The notes under the pieces were generated by a model, which was given only the letters and a program-made list of their open reading frames with translations, had not been told where the DNA came from and ran no database searches. Positions 1 to 6,349 of a stretch of DNA of 9,845 bases are shown here, piece after piece (position 1 is the stretch's first letter; every line of letters begins with the position of its first letter). Position numbers and translations under genes: made by a program. Origin of the DNA: Actinomycetota bacterium (GTDB taxonomy: Bacteria; Actinomycetota; Thermoleophilia; Gaiellales; Gaiellaceae); contig PMXT01000037.1 of assembly GCA_003170995.1 (NCBI GenBank), positions 1 through 9,845 of the forward strand, given 5' to 3'.

Positions 1-1
1 C

Positions 2-117
2 GGCGCTACCGGCGCTACTGGTGCTACCGGCGCTACTGGCATCCAAGGTATCCAGGGTCCAGTTGGAGTAACCGGCGCCACCGGAGCCACTGGTGCTACC
101 GGAGCAGCCGGCACGAA
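2..117 (+). repeat. Tandem 9-bp repeats encoding Gly-Ala-Thr collagen triplets
   Basis: The left end holds repeated units of the form GGCGCTACY and GGAGCCACT. They are interrupted around 38-75 by Ile-Gln, Pro-Val and Val-Thr triplets. The repeats belong to the coding sequence, so repeat number probably varies between strains through slippage or recombination. Confidence 0.7.
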
Positions 118-412
118 CGGAACCGATGGAACCGCCAGTCCTGCCGTCAAGATTCAGACACGCCCGCAGACGAAGATCGCCAAGGCGACGATCTCCGCCA
201 TTGATCGCACGGCGAAGTTCTGGTTCTCGGGCTCCGGCGGTAAGGGGAAGCTCAGCTTCCAGTGCAAGCTGGACAACCGGAAGTACAAGTCCTGTCGCTC
301 CAGCAAGACCTACAAGAGCCTGAAGAGTGGCAAGCACGTCTTCCGCGTGCGGGCCAAGGACGCCAGCGGCAAGCTCGATCGAACTCCCGCGACGAGGAAG
401 TTCAAGATCTAG
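2..412 (+). CDS. Collagen-like Gly-X-Y repeat protein with C-terminal Ig-like domain (5' partial)
   Basis: The gene enters from the left edge; 136 codons are visible before the TAG. Residues 1-45 are 15 uninterrupted Gly-X-Y triplets, mostly GAT with some GIQ, GPV and GTN. They are encoded by near-identical 9-base units. Residues 46-136 form a basic beta-type domain with two cysteines ten residues apart (C88, C98). It has the pattern C-x-L-D ... C ... S-G-K-H-x-F-x-V-R-A-x-D-x-x-G and ends in a T-P-A-x-x-x-F segment. This pattern is typical of Ig-like or fibronectin-like modules that decorate secreted actinobacterial proteins. The family knowledge suggests a secreted or surface-exposed trimeric stalk, but the signal peptide and true length lie outside the window. 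Binding target and function are unknown. The gene converges on the restriction-modification gene, with a strong hairpin between them. Confidence 0.8.
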   Translation, partial: GATGATGATGATGIQGIQGPVGVTGATGATGATGAAGTNGTDGTASPAVKIQTRPQTKIAKATISAIDRTAKFWFSGSGGKGKLSFQCKLDNRKYKSCRSSKTYKSLKSGKHVFRVRAKDASGKLDRTPATRKFKI

Positions 413-448
413 CGGCGTCAGCAGCCTGCCGCAACTCGGCGAGCGTCT

Positions 449-472
449 CGTCCCGGCCGGTTGGCCGGGACG
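449..472. terminator. Perfect 10-bp GC hairpin between convergent genes
   Basis: CGTCCCGGCC (449-458) and GGCCGGGACG (463-472) pair perfectly around a GGTT loop. The hairpin lies in the 145-bp gap between the stops of the collagen-like gene and the convergent restriction-modification gene. Neither side has a good T tract, so it would be a GC-hairpin-type or bidirectional terminator at best. No gene is visible in the rest of the gap. Confidence 0.5.
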
Positions 473-557
473 GGCGCGCTCGCGTACGGGCTCGTGCTTG
501 TCTCGCAGCGTGGGATCACGAATCGGCTGGGGCAGAGGCGATCTGTCGCGCCGCGTG

Positions 558-3263
558 CTAGCCGATCTCTGCGGCGGCGCCAGCGCGGAACGGGTCGTAG
601 GGGCGCTTGCCGGCGGCGATCTCCTGATTGAGCGCGAGCAGGCGGGCATTGGTCTGGTCGGGGTCGGCGGCGATCGAGCGGGGCCAGCCATAGGCGGCGC
701 AGACGGCCTCGTCGAGCTTGTGCTGCAGAGCGGCGAGATCGGCGTAGGCACCGTCGTCCACCTCGTTGTAGAGACGGGTCAGCCCGATCTGGCGCTCGAG
801 GCAGATCTCCTGGCGGCGGGCGACGATCTTGCGAGCGAGCTCGGCGATCTCCTCGCGCCGGGCGTCCGTGACCGGGTCGGGCCAGGGGAAGGTCTCGAAT
901 GCGGAGGTGGGCGTGTAGCGGATGCGATCTTCGAGCGTCGACGATTGCGCTCGCGCCCAGTGAAGGTGGGTACCGGACGATAGGAGTCCGATGGCGAAGT
1001 CGTCATCAAGGGCAAAGGCATTGCAGCCATCGCTCGGAACGATGTCTTTTGAAGCCCAACAGAACAAGATCCGCTTTCCTACGCGTGTTCCGATGATGAA
1101 CCGGCTTTTGTTTTCGATTGCCGATCGCAAGACAGGTCTTGGCCAAAGGAACTGCCACCAGCGTGGATTTCGCGAGTACGAGCGACTTTCTTCGCGAAAG
1201 TGCTTCGCCTGTGAACGGACGAGTTCCAAGGCTTCTGGGTACTCGGCGGCATCCTCAAGGGTAAGGAGCGCGAAATCGACTATGTAACGACTAGCTCTCT
1301 GATCAGGTCGATTCGCTATGTCCTCGGCAGATAGGAAGGGTCGCACAACGGTTGGATAGCTCTTTCGAAGAGTTACGTTGGGCTCATCTACGAAGTAGTT
1401 CGCACCCGGGATATAACCCTGGAAAGCGATACCGTGGTTCGTGGATAACGCGTCAGCATTCTCTGGGTTTGTCCCCGTAGTCAGAGCAGCGCTAATCGCG
1501 GCGACCTCTTCCCCATCGAGCATCCGCCTCTCGCTTCTGGGTGGCTCGCCCTTAATCCAGTTCACGATGCTGACATCAACGGCCGCCTCGCCGGGCCAGT
1601 CTTGTGTCGATACGGCGGCCGTAATGGCTCCGCCGTTTTCAAGGATGTACTGGAGGCTTACTCGTCGCGCCCTGTTCTGACTGATCGAGTTCGTCCCAAC
1701 AAGGCCGGCGCGTTTTCCGCTTTCGAGCTGGTCGTGCGCCTTCCGGAACCAGTAGACGCAGTAGTCCTTGACGCCGATGCCAAACTCGCCCTTGAGCCAC
1801 TCCACGTAGTCGCCCCCGAGCACTCGGCGCAGGTGCCGGTCGCCATGGAACGGCGGGTTGCCGATGATCGCATCCGCCCGCGGCCACGGAACTCGCAGCG
1901 CGTCGCCGATCTGGATTCCCGACAGGTCGGCGAGCGGCAGCGTGCTCTCCGGTAGGTCTAGCTCGTCCACGGCCAGCTTGTGGCCCATCCAGAGCGTCAC
2001 CCGTGCCAGCGCCACGGCGAAGCTCTCGATCTCGATTCCCTTCATGTTCGAGAGCGGGAAGTGGAGGCTGAGCGAGCCCTGCTCCTTCAGGCCCGCCTTG
2101 CGCCTCAGCTCGACCTCGCGCTCGTGCAGGCGTTGCTCGAGCCGGCGCAGCTCGCGGTAGGCGACGTAGAGGAAGTTGCCCGAGCCGCAGGCCGGGTCGA
2201 GCACGACGTAGTTGAGCAGGTCGTTCTGGGCGGCGACGGCCTCGGCGTGGGTGGTCAGGTTCTCGATCCGCTCGCGCCAGGGCTCGACGATCGTCGGCTG
2301 CACGACCTTCTGGATGTCGGCCTCGTGCGTGTAGTGCGCGCTCAGCCGCCACTGCTGGTCGTGCCCGAGCCCGCCCTCGAGCAGCGAGCCGAAGATCGAG
2401 GGCTGAACGTCGCGCCACTGGAACTGGGCCGCGTCGCGCAGGTGCTTCAGCTCATCGACGTTCAGGTGCACGCGCGCCGGGCTCTCGAACAGGCCGCCGT
2501 TCGCGTACGGCGTGCCGGCGTAGAGGCCGTGCTCGGGGCGCTCGCCGGGCTTGTTCAGCCATTCGAACAGCTGGCCCAGCTCGTCCGCGCTGGAGTGGTG
2601 CGGCTGGGCGATCAGCTCGTCGAGGATGCGCATGAAGCCGTGCTCGGGGATCTGGCCGAGATCCTCGGCGAACAGGCACCAGACGCTTTGCAGCAGGAAG
2701 TCGCGCAGAACGTCGGGGTCGGCGGCGCGGCGGCTCGTCAACTGCTCGTAGAGATCGACGAGATGGACGACCGCCTCGCGCGTGAGGGCGGCCTGGCCGC
2801 CGGCGAAGACGGGCTCGCGCCCGGCCAGGAAGAGCAGCGTGTCGTACTGGTCGGGCAGGTCGATCAGGTCGAGCACGACCCGCGGCGCCCCTGGATACGA
2901 GCCGGGCTCCCAGATCTCCAGCTTGCTGAAGGCGCAGAGGACGACGTAGGGGGTAGCGGGCGTGTTCGTCTCGGAGTCGGCCGACTCGCGCCAGTAGCGG
3001 AGCGCCTGCTCGCGGTGCTTCGCGAGCCGCTTCGCCTCGCCCGGCGCCTTCATCTCGATCAGGCAGACGCGAGGCCACATGAGATCTACGAATCGACCTG
3101 CCTGGTGCTTCTCGAAGTGCGCGACCTCGGAGCGATCCGTCCCGTAGCAGGCGAAAAGCTCGTTCAGGTAGGTCTGAGCCTCGGAGCGTTCCGAACCTTC
3201 GTAGACACTCCAGCGTGCCGCGAAGGCGGTTAGCGCCGACCGGATCTCCTCGCCGGTTAGCAC
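558..3263 (-). CDS. MmeI-like Type IIL restriction-modification enzyme (nuclease, m6A methyltransferase and specificity in one chain)
   Basis: The protein has 901 residues, close to the roughly 920 of MmeI. The N-terminus carries a D...ExK nuclease motif (D60, E70, K72 in a VDLMW...IEMK context). A helical spacer follows, with SIFGSLLE...HYT near residues 289-311. The SAM-binding motif DPACGSGNF is at 356-364, GIEIE at 409-413 and the adenine-N6 catalytic NPPF at 469-472. The target-recognition region covers about 600-780 and ends in LEDRIRYTP...TFPWP, the segment that closes the MmeI recognition domain. In this family one polypeptide both cuts at a distance and methylates one strand at its site. 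The start is taken as GTG, five bases after the upstream gene's stop. The open frame continues upstream but there overlaps a convincing gene in another frame. No Shine-Dalgarno is seen, so translational coupling is likely. All key catalytic residues are present. The segment at 960-1800 is unusually GC-poor for this window. Confidence 0.9.
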   Translation of the reverse strand: MLTGEEIRSALTAFAARWSVYEGSERSEAQTYLNELFACYGTDRSEVAHFEKHQAGRFVDLMWPRVCLIEMKAPGEAKRLAKHREQALRYWRESADSETNTPATPYVVLCAFSKLEIWEPGSYPGAPRVVLDLIDLPDQYDTLLFLAGREPVFAGGQAALTREAVVHLVDLYEQLTSRRAADPDVLRDFLLQSVWCLFAEDLGQIPEHGFMRILDELIAQPHHSSADELGQLFEWLNKPGERPEHGLYAGTPYANGGLFESPARVHLNVDELKHLRDAAQFQWRDVQPSIFGSLLEGGLGHDQQWRLSAHYTHEADIQKVVQPTIVEPWRERIENLTTHAEAVAAQNDLLNYVVLDPACGSGNFLYVAYRELRRLEQRLHEREVELRRKAGLKEQGSLSLHFPLSNMKGIEIESFAVALARVTLWMGHKLAVDELDLPESTLPLADLSGIQIGDALRVPWPRADAIIGNPPFHGDRHLRRVLGGDYVEWLKGEFGIGVKDYCVYWFRKAHDQLESGKRAGLVGTNSISQNRARRVSLQYILENGGAITAAVSTQDWPGEAAVDVSIVNWIKGEPPRSERRMLDGEEVAAISAALTTGTNPENADALSTNHGIAFQGYIPGANYFVDEPNVTLRKSYPTVVRPFLSAEDIANRPDQRASRYIVDFALLTLEDAAEYPEALELVRSQAKHFREESRSYSRNPRWWQFLWPRPVLRSAIENKSRFIIGTRVGKRILFCWASKDIVPSDGCNAFALDDDFAIGLLSSGTHLHWARAQSSTLEDRIRYTPTSAFETFPWPDPVTDARREEIAELARKIVARRQEICLERQIGLTRLYNEVDDGAYADLAALQHKLDEAVCAAYGWPRSIAADPDQTNARLLALNQEIAAGKRPYDPFRAGAAAEIG

Positions 3264-3268
3264 GACGG

Positions 3269-3514
3269 CTAGGGCAGAATCAGTGCTTCGTTGGGATCGA
3301 TCGAGAGCTGGTCGTTCGGAACGGCGAAGTAGGTCTGCTGCATCAGCCGGCGCCCGAGCTCTTCCAACTCCCGCTCGGTCTGCTTCAGGGCAGTGACCAG
3401 GTGCGGCTCGGCCCCGTCGCTCTCGATGCTCGCGGCCGCTCGCTCGGCGCGCTTTCTCGCCTCCGAGATGAAGAGCAGCGTCTTCTCGATCTCGGCGAAG
3501 TGCTCCTCGTTCAT
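3269..3514 (-). CDS. Small helical protein preceding the Type IIL enzyme
   Basis: This ORF encodes 81 residues from the ATG (MNEEHF...); a GTG at 3538 would add eight more. Neither start has a clear Shine-Dalgarno. The body is charged and mostly helical (AEIEKTLLF, EARKRAERAA, TERELEELGRRLMQQ), consistent with a short coiled coil. The tail reads TYFAVPNDQLSIDP. No catalytic motif or membrane segment is seen. Its stop lies five bases before the GTG of the restriction-modification gene, so the two are almost certainly one transcript and probably translationally coupled. The sense of the protein, with its ordered heptad-like pattern, is why the upstream extension of the methyltransferase frame was rejected. 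Function is unknown; a regulatory or complex-forming role is only a guess from position. Confidence 0.7.
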   Translation of the reverse strand: MNEEHFAEIEKTLLFISEARKRAERAAASIESDGAEPHLVTALKQTERELEELGRRLMQQTYFAVPNDQLSIDPNEALILP

Positions 3515-3663
3515 AAAGGCGATGGTACCCGCGAACACGGACGAAGGGCAACGAGCTTCGAGCCGCGATCGTGACGTCTTTGTGACGACCTACGGCGCTC
3601 ACGTTTGCTCTTCGAAGCGGGTGTCTGCGGGACACGGGCTCTATCCGCTTTACTTCTCGATCA

Positions 3664-4296
3664 ATGGATACTCCCCGCGAGCCCGCGCCGATTTACTTTC
3701 CAGCCGAGGACCCCGAGCTTCCGGTAAGGCGGAAGTCCTGCGTCAGGCGCATCGTGTTCCTGCTCCTGATCGGTTTCGGCGTAATCCTCTCGATCTCTCT
3801 CATTCCACTCGGTAACAGTGTCGAGATCAATGCCAAGGGCATAGGCCCGCTCGATATCGGGCGGGCAACCAAGCATGAGATGCAGAAGTGGGCCACCGGC
3901 TCGAGCTCGTCCTGGCTCACGCAGAAGGGCAATCCTCCCGTCCACTTCAAAGGCCAGCTCTGGCAATACAGGTGCAGCGGCCAGAGCACCGTTTCCGGTG
4001 CGACCTGCCGCACGCTCTTCGGGCTCAGGAACGGGCGCGTAGTGACGGTCGAGACCAACAGTCCGCAGGTCCGTACCGCCGTCGGCACGCGCGCCGGTAG
4101 GTCTCTCGCCTCGACGATCAACGAACAGGGCACGTGGTCGGGCTGGGGGGCCAAGTGCCCGCGCGTCATCCTGCCGTCGCCGAAGGGCGTCACCTTCCTC
4201 GCCTTGGTCTCCAGAGACGCCGCCCATCCGAAGGGCTTCGTCTCGAACCTCTACCTGAGCGTGACGCCATCCTCGTTCTCCTACTGCGCCAAGTAG
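3664..4296 (+). CDS. Membrane-anchored hypothetical protein, extracytoplasmic alpha/beta module
   Basis: The 210-residue product has a short basic cytoplasmic tail (VRRKSCVRR, about 21-29) and one membrane helix (about 30-49). An outside domain of about 160 residues follows. Four cysteines lie in that domain (104, 115, 165, 208), enough for two disulfides. Two segments, KGIGPLDIG (58-66) and TNSPQVRTAVGTRAGRSL (131-148), resemble the paired 'GIGP..iG' and 'RT..G...G.s' signatures of small secreted actinobacterial proteins. I associate that arrangement with a SmpA/BLIP-like alpha/beta fold, but this is recall and not a demonstrated match. The ATG is the only sensible start; no Shine-Dalgarno is evident. 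It is divergent from the restriction-modification pair and precedes the fatty-acid kinase fusion by about 70 bases. Function is unknown. Confidence 0.72.
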   Translation: MDTPREPAPIYFPAEDPELPVRRKSCVRRIVFLLLIGFGVILSISLIPLGNSVEINAKGIGPLDIGRATKHEMQKWATGSSSSWLTQKGNPPVHFKGQLWQYRCSGQSTVSGATCRTLFGLRNGRVVTVETNSPQVRTAVGTRAGRSLASTINEQGTWSGWGAKCPRVILPSPKGVTFLALVSRDAAHPKGFVSNLYLSVTPSSFSYCAK

Positions 4297-4367
4297 GCGC
4301 GCGTCTCGCGACCGAGGCCATGAAAGCGCGCTAGTGTCACGCCATCTCTCGAGGAATTGGAGCGGCG

Positions 4368-6152
4368 ATTAGCGGTCTCGACGGACATCAGCTCTTCCAG
4401 GCGCTCTCCTCCGGGCTGCACAGGGTCCAGCGCAAGCAGGACTACCTGAACCGGATCAACGTCTTTCCGGTGCCCGACGGCGACACCGGCACGAACATCG
4501 TCGTCACGCTTTCGTATGCGCTCGAGTCGGCGCAAGTCTCGGAGTCGGCGGGGGAGACCATGTCCTCGATCGCCGACGCCGCGCTGGTCGGGGCGCGCGG
4601 CAACTCGGGCATCATCTTCGCCCAGTTTCTGAGCGGACTCTCCGAGGTGTTTCGCGGTGCGCCGAGGGTCGCCGAGGAGCACTTCGTTCACGCGGTCGAG
4701 AACGCCCACCGGCGCGCCTACGAGGCGGTCAGCCGGCCCAAGGAGGGGACGATCCTCTCGGTCATGCATGCCTGGTCAGAGGCGCTCCATCGCGAGGTCG
4801 ATTCGGCGCAGTCGCTCGCGGAGCTGTTGCGAAAGGCCGGGCCGGCGCTCGCCGACGCGCTCGAGAAGACGCGCGACATGCTTCCTCAGCTGAAGGCCGC
4901 CGGCGTCGTCGATGCCGGTGCCAGCGGCTTCGTCGAGTTCGTCGCCGGGGCCGAGCGCTTCATCGGCGGAAAGGCCGCGGTGCCGTTCCTGTCTCGCATA
5001 GGTGCCAGGCGCCGGCTCTCTCTGAACGACACGGTCGATCTGCACGGAGGCGGCGAGATCCGCTTTCGCTACTGCACCGAGGCTCTCATCTCGGGCGAGG
5101 CGATCGACCGCGAAGCACTCCGGCACACGCTCGCCCCGCTCGGCGACAGCCTGATCGTCGCCGGCGGCGACGAGCAGGTGCGTATTCACATCCACACCGA
5201 TCAGCCGGCCCAGGTGTTCGCCTCGCTGACCGCGTCCGGCCGGGTCGCTCAGCAGAAGGTCGACGACATGCGCCTGCAGTACGAGGTTGCCCACGAGCGT
5301 AAGTACCCGATCGCGATTGTCACCGACTCGACCTGCGACCTGCCGCAGGAGTTACTTGACCGCTACCAGATCCAGGTCGTGCCGCTGCACATCATCGCCG
5401 GCGAGAGCGAGTACCTGGACAAGCTGACGATCGACTCGGAGCAGTTCTTCGATCTGGCCGATCGCTCGCCGCAGTTCCCGACCTCGTCGCAGCCCTCGAG
5501 CGGCCTTTTCACCCGCATCTTCTCCTACCTGTCCACCTACTACGACTCGATCATCGCCATTCACGTTTCCTCGCAGATAAGCGGGACGGCGAGCACGGGC
5601 ACACAGGCGGCGCGGTCGCTTGTGGGCGCGAAGAGGATCTCGGTGATCGACTCTCGCCAGATCTCCGGCACGCTCGGCCTGGTCGTTCTCCGCGCGGCCG
5701 AGGCGGTCGCCGCGGGCAAGAGCCACGACGAGGTCGTGAGCGAGGTCGAGAGCTACATTCGCAAGGCTGAGCTTCTGGTCAGCGTGCGTACGCTCGAATA
5801 CTTCGTCAAGGGAGGACGGGTCAAGCCCGTGGCGGGAGCGCTCGGCAAGGTGCTCAATCTGAAGCCGATCATCTCGCTCGATGCCGAGGGCACGCCGATC
5901 CGCTTTGGCAAGGCCTTCAGCGAGCGCCGGAACGTTGCCAAGATTGCCGCCATGGTCGCGCGCCGTCACGCCGACAGCCCGCTTCGCTGCTATGCGGTCG
6001 TGCACGGTCACGATCTCGAGGCCGCGCGCGAGCTCACTACGAAGCTCGAGGATGCGCTTGGCTTTCCGCCGCTCTTCGTCGGGGAGATCTCTCCGGTGCT
6101 AGCCCTGCATGCCGGCCGCGGGACGACCGCTGTCGCCACGATGCAGGAGTAG
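4368..6152 (+). CDS. DhaL-type kinase fused to DegV: single-chain fatty acid kinase and fatty-acid-binding protein
   Basis: The protein has about 594 residues. The N-terminal DhaL (Dak2) domain, residues 1 to about 200, holds NVFPVPDGDTGTN (31-43), whose aspartates bind Mg-ATP. It also has ARGNSG (76-81) and VVDAGASGF (180-188). A FakA-type middle domain follows (YCTEALI at 235 through IRIHTD-like VRIHIHTD at 271-278). From about 313 a full DegV/FakB domain begins: IVTDSTCDLP (317-326), HVSSQISGT (399-407), TLEYFVKGGR (475-484) and HAGRGT (581-586). In Firmicutes, FakA phosphorylates fatty acids held by a separate FakB for phospholipid synthesis. Here the FakB unit occupies the place of the FakA C-terminal domain. 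The start is uncertain. No ATG, GTG or TTG occurs in frame between a stop at 4332 and a GTG at 4470 that falls inside the conserved motif. ATT at 4368, with GGAG five bases upstream, is my choice. Confidence 0.88.
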   Translation: MSGLDGHQLFQALSSGLHRVQRKQDYLNRINVFPVPDGDTGTNIVVTLSYALESAQVSESAGETMSSIADAALVGARGNSGIIFAQFLSGLSEVFRGAPRVAEEHFVHAVENAHRRAYEAVSRPKEGTILSVMHAWSEALHREVDSAQSLAELLRKAGPALADALEKTRDMLPQLKAAGVVDAGASGFVEFVAGAERFIGGKAAVPFLSRIGARRRLSLNDTVDLHGGGEIRFRYCTEALISGEAIDREALRHTLAPLGDSLIVAGGDEQVRIHIHTDQPAQVFASLTASGRVAQQKVDDMRLQYEVAHERKYPIAIVTDSTCDLPQELLDRYQIQVVPLHIIAGESEYLDKLTIDSEQFFDLADRSPQFPTSSQPSSGLFTRIFSYLSTYYDSIIAIHVSSQISGTASTGTQAARSLVGAKRISVIDSRQISGTLGLVVLRAAEAVAAGKSHDEVVSEVESYIRKAELLVSVRTLEYFVKGGRVKPVAGALGKVLNLKPIISLDAEGTPIRFGKAFSERRNVAKIAAMVARRHADSPLRCYAVVHGHDLEAARELTTKLEDALGFPPLFVGEISPVLALHAGRGTTAVATMQE

Positions 6153-6155
6153 CGG

Positions 6156-6170
6156 GCGCCGGATCGGCGC
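6156..6170 (+). terminator. GC hairpin directly after the kinase-DegV fusion
   Basis: GCGCCG and CGGCGC pair perfectly around a GAT loop, starting three bases after the stop codon. A second hairpin (GAGCGG 6177-6182 with CCGCTC 6190-6195) follows. Neither has a T tract, so termination is plausible but unproven. Confidence 0.35.
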
Positions 6171-6267
6171 TTCGTCGAGCGGCGGTATCCCGCTCACGAA
6201 GAGCAGCAGCTTCCCGAGCGGTGGTGAGTACACGCACGGGCCCCACCGGTATGCGGGCACCGAAAAT

Positions 6268-6297
6268 GCTCGGGCGGCCCGTCCGAGCCGCCCGAGC
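6268..6297 (-). terminator. Perfect 11-bp hairpin terminator between convergent genes
   Basis: GCTCGGGCGGC (6268-6278) pairs without mismatch with GCCGCCCGAGC (6287-6297) around an eight-base loop. Read on the minus strand, the stem is followed by an ATTTT stretch, so it fits a rho-independent terminator for the membrane-protein gene ending at 6350. It could also stop the plus-strand fusion transcript. The 197-bp gap around it contains no convincing gene. Confidence 0.65.
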
Positions 6298-6349
6298 TAC
6301 GTTCGAATGAATCAGGCTTCGTCGTCGATCGAGAAGCCGTCTCGTTTTA

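Noticed and set aside
1980..3233. Long plus-strand open frame antisense to the Type IIL gene
   Set aside because: It has the repetitive Leu/Val/Glu/Gln-rich composition of an antisense shadow in GC-rich DNA. The opposite strand carries clear methyltransferase motifs.
3264..3635. N-terminal extension of the Type IIL enzyme frame up to 3635
   Set aside because: The added 124 residues are Arg-rich and of shadow-frame composition. They overlap the small helical gene in another frame and have no counterpart in MmeI, which begins close to the chosen GTG.
3568..3635. Two GTGACG copies 11 bases apart and a GTGTC-TGCGG-GACAC hairpin in the divergent gap
   Set aside because: Both are short enough to arise by chance. 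No -35/-10 pair or known operator could be placed with them, so no regulatory site is called.
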